The notes below the pieces were generated by a model. The model saw only the letters and a program-made list of their open reading frames with translations. It ran no database searches and was not told the origin of the DNA. The translations under genes were made by a program, and so were the position numbers. From NCBI GenBank assembly GCA_965238155.1, contig OZ250175.1, forward strand, positions 1,488,001 through 1,552,000: a stretch of 64,000 nt of DNA. Direction: 5' to 3'. The DNA comes from BJGV01 sp964196335. GTDB lineage: Bacteria; Pseudomonadota; Gammaproteobacteria; Burkholderiales; Nitrosomonadaceae. Below are positions 44,887-53,749 of this stretch, piece by piece (position 1 is the stretch's first letter; every line of letters begins with the position of its first letter).

Positions 44887-45214
44887 TATCTAGCACTCTT
44901 CTCTTTGGGGCTGTTTTTGGGCTTCTAGAACGTTCCAAAATCTTACCTTCTTGGTCTAAGTCCGGGTCTGCGACACCATGAAACGGCTCCATAAAACCAA
45001 GCGCCCATAACGCTCCTGAATAAGCAGCAATCGAAGTGGTCGACTTGCCTTCTTCGATGTCAGCTACCACCTTGCGCGAAATGCCAATACGTGCGGCTAC
45101 TTCGCTTTGTGTAAGCTTTCTCCTTAATCGAGCTGTTCGAATATTTCGTCCCAATTTACTTATTGTTTCTTCGACAGCAGCAGGAGGTGCTTCTGAAATT
45201 TTACTTATTCTCAT
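44876..45214 (-). CDS. hipB: HipB-type XRE antitoxin
   Basis: 112 residues. The helix-turn-helix is LRRKLTQSEVAARIGISRKV with VADIEEGKSTT. The N- and C-terminal tails are charged and probably flexible, the latter for HipA binding. It would neutralise HipA and repress the hipBA promoter. Translational coupling by an 11-base overlap with hipA supports the pairing. Confidence 0.9.
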   Translation of the reverse strand: MRISKISEAPPAAVEETISKLGRNIRTARLRRKLTQSEVAARIGISRKVVADIEEGKSTTSIAAYSGALWALGFMEPFHGVADPDLDQEGKILERSRSPKTAPKRRVLDNDF

Positions 45215-45366
45215 AATGTACCTTTAAAGTTACTTATAAACGATATATGTAACCTCAAAGGATCATATAAGTATTTATATGTGTTGTCAATTAAAACTAC
45301 AGGTCTGATATGAAATTAAAGAAAATTTATCTTTCTTGAGTTAAGTAATGTCTTGAAATATACCTT

Positions 45367-45476
45367 GTGACGGGTGACGAGTAATGGTGGGTTTTAATAT
45401 ATGCTTTGCTACTATCTGTAATTATTCTCACTAAGAGATGAACTAGAAATACGCATCATTACCCATCACCCATCAC
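45367..45476. repeat. imperfect inverted repeat between hipB and the primase
   Basis: Left arm GTGACGGGTGACGAGTAATG (45367-45386 and a little beyond) and right arm CATTACCCATCACCCATCAC (to 45476) are complementary with about four mismatches over 23 bases, 63 bases apart. The right arm runs into the primase stop codon. It may be a transcription stop or replication site. Confidence 0.4.
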
Positions 45477-48016
45477 TCCTTGAGCGCCCCTATAATTTGT
45501 AATCCGTAGTACATTCCATTTTTTAATTTGTGTTTATCTATACCCCGCTTTACAAGCTCGTTGGAGAATGCAGTTTGATTATTAGGTGCTATGTCACTAA
45601 TCCCTTCCTCCTGGCACCAGATTTGAAAAGATAAAAATAATTCCGATGCACGCTCACCTAACTTTATGTCGCATTTTTTACAAACATCCTCCATCCAGCG
45701 ACCTACCAAATCATTTTCCATGAAATAAGACCTGGTTATTCTTAATACTTCCTTTGGTGGTTCCAAACCGTTATTCATATAATCTACTGTACCGGCAATT
45801 AGCCAAGCAAGGATTCCTTCTCCTTCCTCTATTAATTCCTCTAACAAATTCTTGTCTCCGTCAGGTAATAACGGATCACGTTCAGGATGACCAGGTCTGT
45901 TCCATCTCATATCAAATGGAAGCAAATGAAGACGTCCACGTAAGGCTTCATCTATATGATCAAGCTTAGGCTTGTGATTAGTCATTAACCATAACTTATG
46001 GGTAATCTTAAAACGAAATGTATTCTCACGCATATGCCTTGCAGTCATGTAACCGCCTCCGGTATGCCTTTTAACAAGAACTACATCCAGTTTCTGCCCG
46101 TCCTTGCTTTCACTACCTATTGCCGTGCGTGCACCAGCTAACATTGCAGTAGTTGGCGACGGGCGTTCCGCATCAATACTATACCGGGTTGCCATAAGTG
46201 CTTCGGGTGGTATCGTCTGGCAATATTCACCCATAACACACTGCAGTGTATCAAGCAGAATATTCTTTCCGTTCGACCCTGCACCGATAGCGATAAACAT
46301 TTTCTGCTCTGCTGTAGACCCTGTCATTGTGTAGCCGAGTGCACGCTGTAAATAGTTGGCTAGTTCCGGCCTTACGATGTAACCACATAGGCTCTCAGAA
46401 TTAGGAAATGCTGTGACTTCTTTGATAAACTGATTCCAACGAGGTGCTTTTGCATTTGGATTAAATCGTAACGGAGACCGACGGGTCACATACTCATCAC
46501 GGCTTGCCTCCCGTAAAGCTCCAGTTCCAAGGTCAACAACACCATTCTTCACACCAAAGAGAAAAGGATCGCAATCAAGCTTACTTGCTGGCAGGGTAAA
46601 ACGTTTGTCAGACTTTGCCAGATTCAGCATAGAATCAATTGCACGTTTGTTTCTGCATTGTGTAGCCCATTTTTCTAGACTCTCAATAGCCTTACCAATA
46701 TTATTGCCTTCTTTAGTATCAAACGCCCCTTCTTGCATCCGGGCACGCAACTCGGCTGCCTTAACGTGGTAGTGTTCACCAACTTTTAACGCACGCTCCT
46801 GTGAAGCAGTTCCGTACCGATCAGATTCCCATCTTGTTCCATCCCACCATAACCACATGTTATGTTCGGGAACGTAACGAAGATTACCGTCAGTAATCTT
46901 GGCAAGTAATGCCATGTTTCCCGCATCAGTACGATCAATTCTGGATTCACTAACTTTGCAACCAGGATTACTCCGCCCATCCTCCTGCGCCCATTTAAAT
47001 ATTGAACGGTAGGTTATCTGCGAAGGGGCCATACTTTCCCACGTAGAATTTAGATATTCTGGGTCATATTTTGCTTCACACTTTTTGCTAAATTCATGAG
47101 CAAGATCGAATGCTACTTCACAATATGATGTTTCCTTTAAACTTGCTAAAGCCTCCAGAACATTAATCCATAGCGCACGATCATCCGCACGCTCCGGTTT
47201 CATTCCCAGCAATGCTGAACGTAAATCGGCAATGGTTTCCTCTGTAACAGCATGAAGTGTACATTGACGATTCAGGCCATCAGTCTGCGGTTCAGTCTTT
47301 GCTATGTCTTCAATGCATTTAGATGAATATCTATTGATAATTTCCGGATCCAGCTTATCAACCGGTTTGCCATGTACTCTGTATGTCTCATAGGTTGCAC
47401 CTTTTACCTTACCAAAATAAAAAGTCTGGCTTACAGTGTAACTTTCCTTAGCAAGGATGTTTCCCAACATATCATCTATAACTGCTACAAACTTTGCCCG
47501 CTCTGACGGAGAATGTCCTTTGCTCAGTGGTACGAGGACTCTCCAACGGGGTCGTTCTGGTGTATGACTTGGGGTTGTATAGAAACAAGCTTCAACTCCC
47601 TGTTCTTCCAGCTTTGCTGCTGCTTCAGTCAGGGAGACTTGTCCGGCATCGTAGTCCCCCTCAATACCGTAGATTTCCAGAATATTTTCGTCACTACGTA
47701 ATGACCCTTTATCTGTGCGCTTGTCTCCAAACACAGCGAGCTTAAGAAGTCGACATGCTGATTTACATGTGTATACACATGAATCACTCAGTAGCTCATC
47801 TACGCCATCCCAGGTTACCTGGTGAGTTTCTCTTTCCTTCCCAAAAACATCCCGGAAAATACTGATACCTATTTTTATAGGTGCACTTACCACATTATTA
47901 ATTGCCAACCTATCTGAAGGCAGTTCACCAATCAATCCGGACAGCACATCAGGAACTTTAGAAAACTCTCTTTGTGTACTTTGATATTGAGAAACAAGAA
48001 TATCTGCATTAATCAT
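45473..48016 (-). CDS. P4-type primase/helicase
   Basis: 847 residues. The N-terminal part (about 100-230) has ILEIYGIEGDYDAG and ACFYTTPSHTPERPRWRVLV, as in archaeo-eukaryotic-type primases of mobile elements. The C-terminal superfamily 3/D5 helicase has AIGAGSNGKNILLDTLQ (Walker A) and LWLMTNHKPKL (sensor region). Such proteins start replication of P4-like satellites and integrative plasmids. It starts inside the end of the AlpA gene (8-base overlap) and supports a replicating stage for the island. Confidence 0.87.
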   Translation of the reverse strand: MINADILVSQYQSTQREFSKVPDVLSGLIGELPSDRLAINNVVSAPIKIGISIFRDVFGKERETHQVTWDGVDELLSDSCVYTCKSACRLLKLAVFGDKRTDKGSLRSDENILEIYGIEGDYDAGQVSLTEAAAKLEEQGVEACFYTTPSHTPERPRWRVLVPLSKGHSPSERAKFVAVIDDMLGNILAKESYTVSQTFYFGKVKGATYETYRVHGKPVDKLDPEIINRYSSKCIEDIAKTEPQTDGLNRQCTLHAVTEETIADLRSALLGMKPERADDRALWINVLEALASLKETSYCEVAFDLAHEFSKKCEAKYDPEYLNSTWESMAPSQITYRSIFKWAQEDGRSNPGCKVSESRIDRTDAGNMALLAKITDGNLRYVPEHNMWLWWDGTRWESDRYGTASQERALKVGEHYHVKAAELRARMQEGAFDTKEGNNIGKAIESLEKWATQCRNKRAIDSMLNLAKSDKRFTLPASKLDCDPFLFGVKNGVVDLGTGALREASRDEYVTRRSPLRFNPNAKAPRWNQFIKEVTAFPNSESLCGYIVRPELANYLQRALGYTMTGSTAEQKMFIAIGAGSNGKNILLDTLQCVMGEYCQTIPPEALMATRYSIDAERPSPTTAMLAGARTAIGSESKDGQKLDVVLVKRHTGGGYMTARHMRENTFRFKITHKLWLMTNHKPKLDHIDEALRGRLHLLPFDMRWNRPGHPERDPLLPDGDKNLLEELIEEGEGILAWLIAGTVDYMNNGLEPPKEVLRITRSYFMENDLVGRWMEDVCKKCDIKLGERASELFLSFQIWCQEEGISDIAPNNQTAFSNELVKRGIDKHKLKNGMYYGLQIIGALKE

Positions 48017-48236
48017 TTAGAGCCTCCATATCTCTAATCAATTTTTGAATGTCCTCAGTTTTCCATAAAGTAATACGAGGACCAAGTTTTACCGGCTTAG
48101 GAAAACGCCCGGACTGAACTCCCTCCCACCAAGTACTTTTACCTATGGGAATAATTGGAGGAATTGGAGGGTTCGCTTTTGTATTACCAATGATTTGATG
48201 TAGACGAAGAAATCCTGTCTCTGAAAGTATTTGCAT
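48009..48236 (-). CDS. AlpA-type excisionase/regulator
   Basis: 75 residues from the ATG at 48236, chosen for its AGGAG ribosome site over a longer reading from 48299. FLRLHQIIGN, PIGKSTWWEGVQSGRFPKPV and TLWKTEDIQKLI are the winged-helix AlpA/MerR-like DNA-binding pattern. AlpA proteins activate integrase genes or assist excision. Overlaps the primase start. Confidence 0.85.
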   Translation of the reverse strand: MQILSETGFLRLHQIIGNTKANPPIPPIIPIGKSTWWEGVQSGRFPKPVKLGPRITLWKTEDIQKLIRDMEALND

Positions 48237-48468
48237 TTCTTGTTCTCCTATTTTTATTATAAGAAAACGAATTAAAGCAAAATTTGAAGCAAATACCACT
48301 CCCCTGATTTGTTCTATTGGGGGGAGCTAACAAAGGGGGGGCAGATATCTAGACAGCTCAGCTTTAGGAATAATTTTTCTAGCCACTCTAATTCTTTCCT
48401 CAACTTTTTTAGGATTAAAAATTTGTTCCTTACTTTGCGTACCAATTCCTTCATTCTCTCCTGTCCAC

Positions 48469-48807
48469 TTAAGAGCGTCCTCTCGCCCCCCACCGTGCCT
48501 TTCTTATCTCATAATGCATAAGCATGGAAAGATAACGATTCTTGGTCCATCTTTTAGGACCTTTTGACTTCCCTTTTCTTGCAGCTCTCAGATAACGCAA
48601 CATCTGTGGAGCAAGTTCATCATTAGACTCTACTTTTTTACAAAATTTAATTCCAAATGAAGGCTCTGTTTTTGTATAGGCCAACAAACTATCTAATGTT
48701 CGCTCTGCCCACTCTTTTGCTAGTTGTATACGTTCTTTATCACTTAGTGGAGTGTTATCAGCTTCACTTAGGATAGTCTTTGAAGGTTTAGGGAGCTTAG
48801 TAAACAT
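48469..48807 (-). CDS. unrecognised 112-residue basic protein
   Basis: Lysine- and arginine-rich, especially the C-terminal third (RAARKGKSKGPKRWTKNRYL). Ribosome site AAGGAG lies 7-8 bp upstream. It is placed between integrase and AlpA, where small helper genes of P4-like elements usually lie. Nucleic-acid binding is plausible from charge only. 48300-48468 holds no gene; it has a G-rich run at 48337-48343. Confidence 0.5.
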   Translation of the reverse strand: MFTKLPKPSKTILSEADNTPLSDKERIQLAKEWAERTLDSLLAYTKTEPSFGIKFCKKVESNDELAPQMLRYLRAARKGKSKGPKRWTKNRYLSMLMHYEIRKARWGARGRS

Positions 48808-48883
48808 CTATTACTCCTTTATAAGTATTATTGGGCCTAAAAAAGAAATGAATTGAGAAGATGGTTCATAATGTTATTGCAAA

Positions 48884-50080
48884 TTATGTATCATCTTTTA
48901 ACCTATCCAGATAATCTGCCCATCTCTGCATCATTTTTCTTCGTTCTGGCAAGTATTCTGCGTAATTATATGCCGCTCGTACGCTGTCCCTTTCAGCATG
49001 TGCTAATTGTCGTTCAATTGCATCTCTGTTCCAGCCTTGCTCATTTAATAATGTACTTGCCATACTTCTGAAGCCATGTCCTGTCATTTCATCATTGGTA
49101 TAACCCATTCTTCGTAGAGCTCCTAGTACTGCATTCTCACTCATTGGTCGGGTAGTAGATCGTGCACTAGGAAAAATATATTTTCCTGTACCTGTTACCG
49201 GTTGAATCTCACGTAAAATTTCAATAACTTGAGTAGCAAGCGGGACTATATGTACAGCATTCATTTTCATACGTGAAGCGGGTATACGCCATTCTGCCTT
49301 TTCAAAATTAATTTCTGCCCATTCTCCTTTACGTAGTTCACCAGGGCGCAAAAATACTAAAGGGGCAAGTTGTAACGCGCAACGTGTTATGAACGAGCCT
49401 TGATAACCTTCTATGTTACGCAGCAATATGCCTATGAGGTTTGGATCAGTAATTGACGCATGGTGTTTTTCTTTTACCGGAGGCAAAGCACCACGAAGGT
49501 CAGCTGCAGTATCACGTTGCGCACGCCCGGTTGCTATGGCGTAGCGAAAAATCTGACCACAATAGGAAAGTGTCCTATGTGCCGTTTCAAGCGCGCCGCG
49601 ACTTTCAATCCGTCTTATAGTTTTTAAAAGTTCCGGTGCTGTTATTTCATTAACCGGACATGCGCCTAACCAGGGAAAAATATCCTTTTCAAGTCGAGCG
49701 ATGATCTTACTTGAATGATTTGTTTTCCAGTTAGGAGCTCTCCCCTTAAACCACTCACGGGCTACAATTTCAAAACTATTTACTGCCTTTGCCTGAATTG
49801 CATCTTTTTGTGCTTTCTTAGTATCACTCGGATCTACACTATTCGCTAACAACCTACGAGCTTCTTCACGCCTCTCCCTTGCAACTGCCAGACTAATAGT
49901 TGGAAATACACCAAGTGCTAAGGTCTTTTGCTTTCCTGCAAAGCGATATGCAAGACGCCAGAACTTTGAGGCTTTTGGATCGGCAGACTGTACCAATAAA
50001 AATAAACCTCCACCGTCTGATAACTTTGAAGGTTTGCCAGTAGCTTTAGCATTCTTTATTTGTAACTGAGTCAGTGCCAT
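48884..50080 (-). CDS. int: P4-type tyrosine integrase
   Basis: 398 residues. The DUF4102 N-terminal arm-binding domain (LTQLQIKNAKATGKPSKLSD, GGLFLLVQ) is followed by a core-binding domain and the catalytic domain with FLRPGELRKGEW (Arg), HGFRSMASTLLNE (HxxR) and AAYNYAEYLPERR (nucleophile Tyr). All are intact. The gene ends the island next to ssrA, whose 3' end is the attachment site. The close repeats at 32.6 and 50.2 kb are its likely products. Confidence 0.93.
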   Translation of the reverse strand: MALTQLQIKNAKATGKPSKLSDGGGLFLLVQSADPKASKFWRLAYRFAGKQKTLALGVFPTISLAVARERREEARRLLANSVDPSDTKKAQKDAIQAKAVNSFEIVAREWFKGRAPNWKTNHSSKIIARLEKDIFPWLGACPVNEITAPELLKTIRRIESRGALETAHRTLSYCGQIFRYAIATGRAQRDTAADLRGALPPVKEKHHASITDPNLIGILLRNIEGYQGSFITRCALQLAPLVFLRPGELRKGEWAEINFEKAEWRIPASRMKMNAVHIVPLATQVIEILREIQPVTGTGKYIFPSARSTTRPMSENAVLGALRRMGYTNDEMTGHGFRSMASTLLNEQGWNRDAIERQLAHAERDSVRAAYNYAEYLPERRKMMQRWADYLDRLKDDT

Positions 50081-50124
50081 TTCTGCACCCTTTTGTTGGT
50101 ATTAATTTTTAATGGCAAAAGATA

Positions 50125-50154
50125 TACCAACAATAATACCAATATTTGTTGGTA
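50125..50154. repeat. inverted repeat in the integrase arm region
   Basis: TACCAACAA (50125-50133) and TTGTTGGTA (50146-50154) face each other between int and ssrA. The TACCAACAA motif recurs as ATACCAACAAATATACC in scars 2, 3 and 5, so it is a probable integrase arm-binding site. Confidence 0.6.
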
Positions 50155-50206
50155 GATTGCAATGGACTACCTAGGATGACAGCGGACAAGAAAAAGCCCA
50201 TATGCG

Positions 50207-50280
50207 TTTATTCATAAGGGCTTAATGGACTTCATAGTACTTTATAAGATACTAAAATGGTGGAGGCGGCGGGAATCGAA
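50207..50280. repeat. ssrA-side attachment site of the island
   Basis: Direct repeat of the site at 32.59 kb, overlapping the last 23 bases of ssrA. The island therefore leaves a complete tmRNA 3' end, CCA included, on this side. Confidence 0.8.
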
Positions 50281-50620
50281 CCCGCGTCCGCAAATCCTCT
50301 ACAGTCAGATCTACATACATAGCCATGCTATTAATTTAACCTGATAACCGTCAACAGGCGAACTGAAATCAGGCGAGTCACCTATTATTTAACACTATGC
50401 AAAGTGACCCTGCAAAGTGCGATCCTCGCTAATGGCTCCGCTGTCTGTTACCAGACCCGGCGTTGAGGCCCGCCGGTGCGGAGTCTAACCGGATTTAAGC
50501 GGCTAGAGCGTAACTATCTTCGTTTGCAATTATTACATTTTCCAGATGTATTTACGAGGTGACTGGTCCTCGGTATGCCCTGCTCTGCTTTGAAACCCAC
50601 GTCGAAGCCAGGTCGCCCCC
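50258..50620 (-). ncRNA. ssrA: transfer-messenger RNA
   Basis: 363 bases, one-piece. 5' GGGGGCGACCTGGCTTCGACG pairs through GGGGGCG with CGCCTCC before the encoded ACCA. The T-arm is GGTTCGATTCCCGCC. The tag reading frame (50527-50495) encodes ANEDSYALAA and a stop. tmRNA rescues stalled ribosomes and tags the product for proteolysis. Its 3' end is the integration site for the element to its left. Confidence 0.96.
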
Positions 50621-50647
50621 GGATTCTGTGTTTACGGTTATTTGATA

Positions 50648-50676
50648 GTTTTATTTAATAATAGTTCAATCGTCAA
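50648..50676 (-). promoter_or_regulatory. probable ssrA promoter
   Basis: On the minus strand TTGACG (50676-50671), 17 bases, TAAAAC (50653-50648), which would start transcription about 20 bases before the mature 5' end. The -35 is good, the -10 weak. Confidence 0.4.
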
Positions 50677-50696
50677 CCCGCTGATTCTAACAGATT

Positions 50697-51347
50697 CTAG
50701 AGATGCCTGAGTAAATCCTGAGGATGTTCAATAAGATGTTTTGCGCCCCAGGATTCCGGAGATTCACTACCATTACCGAGATATCCGTATTTTGCAACAA
50801 CCGGTTCTATTCCGGCTGCCAGACTCGCTTCAACATCCCGTATATCATCTCCTAAATAGATACATTCGGAAGGCGCAATATCCAATATCTTGATTGCTGC
50901 CAGAAGAGGCTCAGGATGCGGCTTATAGTTAACGGTGTCCCCCCCGCTGATTACACACGCCGTACGGGAAGTTAAACCAAGTTGTTCTAAAAGTGGATTC
51001 GTAAATCTCGCGGGCTTATTTGTAACGATACCCCAGAGCAGATTGCGGACTTCTATCTCTTCAAGCAGTTCAGCAATCCCCGGAAATAATATAGTATCCC
51101 AGCACAAACGTTCTTCATAAAAATTCAGGAATTCATCACGCATTGCTTCATATCCTGAATCACCCGGCTTAATCTGAAATCCTAATCCCAGCAAACCACG
51201 TGCGCCTGCTGAAGCTTCAGTTCGGACCAGATCAATTGGCAGGCTAGACATGCCGCGATCCATACGCTGCCGGTTCAGAGCATGACCCAGATCCGGCGCG
51301 GTATCGGCAAGCGTACCGTCTAAATCAAAAAGAACCGCTTTAATCAT
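50697..51347 (-). CDS. gph: phosphoglycolate phosphatase-type HAD hydrolase
   Basis: 216 residues. HAD motifs: AVLFDLDGTLADTAPDL (nucleophile Asp), GIVTNKPARF (motif II), HPEPLLAAIKIL (Lys region) and YLGDDIRDVEASLAAG (motif IV). Removes phosphate from 2-phosphoglycolate and similar small phosphates. It lies 83 bp downstream of ubiG on the same strand, an arrangement frequent in gammaproteobacteria. Confidence 0.88.
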   Translation of the reverse strand: MIKAVLFDLDGTLADTAPDLGHALNRQRMDRGMSSLPIDLVRTEASAGARGLLGLGFQIKPGDSGYEAMRDEFLNFYEERLCWDTILFPGIAELLEEIEVRNLLWGIVTNKPARFTNPLLEQLGLTSRTACVISGGDTVNYKPHPEPLLAAIKILDIAPSECIYLGDDIRDVEASLAAGIEPVVAKYGYLGNGSESPESWGAKHLIEHPQDLLRHL

Positions 51348-51430
51348 AGAAAAAATTACGAACCGGAAATTTGAACAGGAAAATTAATTTTTGTGATCAG
51401 GAAACAAAATTGATATAACGATCCGTAAAA

Positions 51431-52144
51431 TCAGGCACGATACGCCATAATATAATTCACACTCGAATCCTTTTCTAATGAATACACTTTGGTGAAAGGA
51501 TTATAGGTCATACCTGTTATTGCTTCCACATCCAGCCCGGCACCACGGGCCATGCGCGCAAGCTCAGACGGTTTGATAAATTTTATGTAATCATGCGTAC
51601 CGCGTGGTAACAGGTTTAATACATATTCAGCACCCACCACCGCCATCAGATATGATTTCGGATTACGGTTCAGGGTTGAAAAGAAAGCCCATCCTCCGGG
51701 TTTGGTCAGTTGCGCACAGGAACGCACAATACTTTCCGGGTCCGGTACATGTTCGAGCATTTCCATGCAGGTCACAATGTCATAATGATGCGGCTGCTCT
51801 TTAGCTAGATCTTCCGCCGCAATCTTACGATAGTCCACTTTATTACCGGATTCCAACAAGTGCAACTTTGCAACTTTCAGGGGCTTATCCCCCAGATCAA
51901 TTCCCGTAACATCTGCTCCGCGCTCTGCCATACTCTCTGACAGAATCCCCCCGCCGCAACCGACATCGAGTACTTCCTTTCCGGCAATTCCTGCGAGCTC
52001 ATCAATGTAGTTTAACCGCAGCGGATTGATTTCATGCAGGGGCTTAAACTCACTGTTAGGGTCCCACCAGTTATGTGCGAGCTGATTGAATTTTTCCAGC
52101 TCAGCTGGGTCTGCATTTACCTTATTTTCTAATGTGTTATTCAT
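51431..52144 (-). CDS. ubiG: ubiquinone biosynthesis O-methyltransferase
   Basis: 237 residues. HNWWDPNSEFKPLHEINPLR is the characteristic UbiG opening, followed by VLDVGCGGGILSESMAERGA for SAM binding. A later LPRGTHDYIKFIKPSELARM stretch is also typical. Catalyses both O-methylations of ubiquinone synthesis. It overlaps the deaminase gene end by 8 bases. Confidence 0.96.
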   Translation of the reverse strand: MNNTLENKVNADPAELEKFNQLAHNWWDPNSEFKPLHEINPLRLNYIDELAGIAGKEVLDVGCGGGILSESMAERGADVTGIDLGDKPLKVAKLHLLESGNKVDYRKIAAEDLAKEQPHHYDIVTCMEMLEHVPDPESIVRSCAQLTKPGGWAFFSTLNRNPKSYLMAVVGAEYVLNLLPRGTHDYIKFIKPSELARMARGAGLDVEAITGMTYNPFTKVYSLEKDSSVNYIMAYRA

Positions 52145-53468
52145 TTTTCTTAATTGTAATTCTATCTTCCCAGAAGAGAGCCCGTGCTAATATTTCCTGC
52201 TCATCTAGGGTTGTTAATTTCCCTTCATTTACGAGTATTTTACCATCTACCCAGACATGACTCACGTGCTCCCGTCCGGCCGAATAAACGAGATGCGAAA
52301 CCGGATCATAACAGGGAGAAAGTTCCGGCCCTGAAAAATCAACCGCAGTAATATCTGCCATTTTACCCTTCACCAGAGAGCCGATATGATCACCTATTCC
52401 CAGTGCTTTTGCACTGTTAAGTGTGGCCATTTGTAAAGCCTGATATGCCGGTAATTCTTCTGCCCTGTTACTTTGCGCTTTTGCAAGCAAAGCTGCAAGC
52501 CGCATTTCTGCAAACATATCCAGTCGGTTGTTACTGGCAGCACCGTCCGTTCCCAACCCTACATTAATGCCCCGCTTCAAAAGGGCAGAAACCGGAGCAA
52601 CTCCGCTGCCAAGTTTCAGGTTGGATGACGGACAGTGTGCAACACTACAACCCTGATTTCCTGTCAGTTCAATTTCATCCTCAGTCAGATGGATCATGTG
52701 TACACCGATCAGCCCGGGTGATAACAGACCCAGCTGATGTAAGCGCGCGATAGGACGCACACCGAAATTTTCCAGACTGTGACTGATTTCTGCTTCGGTT
52801 TCATGCAGATGAATATGTACGGGCAAATCAAGCTGCTCGGCATAAGTCAGAATACCGGTTAGGGCCTTATCACTTACTGTATAGGGTGCGTGTGGTGCAA
52901 AACAAAAAGACAATAGCGGATGGTGACGGTATTCATCCCTCACTGCGAGACCTTTGGCAATATAATCTTCCGCATCACTTGCGTACGCTGTGGAAAAATC
53001 AATTGCGATCATACCGATTGCTCCACGCATCCCTGAAGCTAACGCAGCCTTTGCGGATGCCTCCGGAAAAAAATACATATCGTTAAAAGAGGTAGTACCC
53101 CCTTTCAGCATTTCAGCACAGGCAAGCTTCGTTCCGTCCGATACGAAATCTGCATTCACATGTCTGACTTCTGCCGGCCAGATATGATTGTTCAGCCATT
53201 CCATCAGCGGCAGATCATCAGCCAGTCCGCGCATCAGTGTCATGGCTGCATGGGTATGAAGGTTGATTAAACCCGGAATAAGCGCGTGCTGACTCAGAAC
53301 AATATGTTCTGCGGGAGAGAATTGCATGCTGGCATCAGAAGCAGGCAGGACTGCCTGAATCACACCTTTATCAATAGCAATGGCATGATCTTCAAGCACC
53401 AGGCCATGAGGCTCTGCCGGAATAATCCAGCGGGCCTCGATTACTGTATCAATTTGAATACTGTCCAT
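52137..53468 (-). CDS. mtaD: 5-methylthioadenosine/S-adenosylhomocysteine deaminase family
   Basis: 443 residues. Amidohydrolase metal ligands: GLINLHTHAAMTLMRGLADD, HIHLHETEAEI and LGTDGAASNN. The family deaminates MTA or SAH, products of SAM use, and is often beside ubiG, whose SAM-dependent reaction makes SAH; that placement supports the call over other deaminases. The substrate is not provable from sequence. Confidence 0.85.
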   Translation of the reverse strand: MDSIQIDTVIEARWIIPAEPHGLVLEDHAIAIDKGVIQAVLPASDASMQFSPAEHIVLSQHALIPGLINLHTHAAMTLMRGLADDLPLMEWLNNHIWPAEVRHVNADFVSDGTKLACAEMLKGGTTSFNDMYFFPEASAKAALASGMRGAIGMIAIDFSTAYASDAEDYIAKGLAVRDEYRHHPLLSFCFAPHAPYTVSDKALTGILTYAEQLDLPVHIHLHETEAEISHSLENFGVRPIARLHQLGLLSPGLIGVHMIHLTEDEIELTGNQGCSVAHCPSSNLKLGSGVAPVSALLKRGINVGLGTDGAASNNRLDMFAEMRLAALLAKAQSNRAEELPAYQALQMATLNSAKALGIGDHIGSLVKGKMADITAVDFSGPELSPCYDPVSHLVYSAGREHVSHVWVDGKILVNEGKLTTLDEQEILARALFWEDRITIKKNE

Positions 53469-53749
53469 TCTTTACATAAATCTGATTCAGATTCGTATTT
53501 TTCCGTATACACGGAAACAAAGATTATTAACTTTCGGCGTCACATTATTACACAACTGTATTTTGTATTCCGCATAACTCTTTATTTCCTGATTCATAAC
53601 AGACCAGCTACCTTCTTCAGGCTGTACCGGACAGATTATCCGGGTGGCTTCAACGGACTTGACATGATAGAATTACAGGGTTTTACAGAGCTATATCCAG
53701 AGCACCAATAAAATCCTTACTTACTGTTTCTAAAAGAAAAAATATAATA

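Larger units (their letters stand above)
32588..50280. mobile_element. ssrA-integrated genomic island with P4-type integrase
   Basis: Bounded by direct repeats of about 66-74 bases (32588-32653 and 50207-50280) that share TTTATTCATAAGRGCTTAATG, GGACTT.ATAG, CTTTATAAGATACTAAA and GGCGGCGGGAATCGAA. The integrase gene lies next to ssrA, with AlpA and a P4-type primase beside it; every gene is on the minus strand. Cargo: restriction-modification, HEPN-like protein, ubiquitin-like operon and HipBA. An internal scar at 35.12 kb suggests two stacked elements. Confidence 0.8.

Noticed and set aside
43615..45214. HipBA as part of the ubiquitin-like operon
   Set aside because: A gap of about 147 bases with no overlap, and HipBA is a self-contained, well-known toxin-antitoxin pair.
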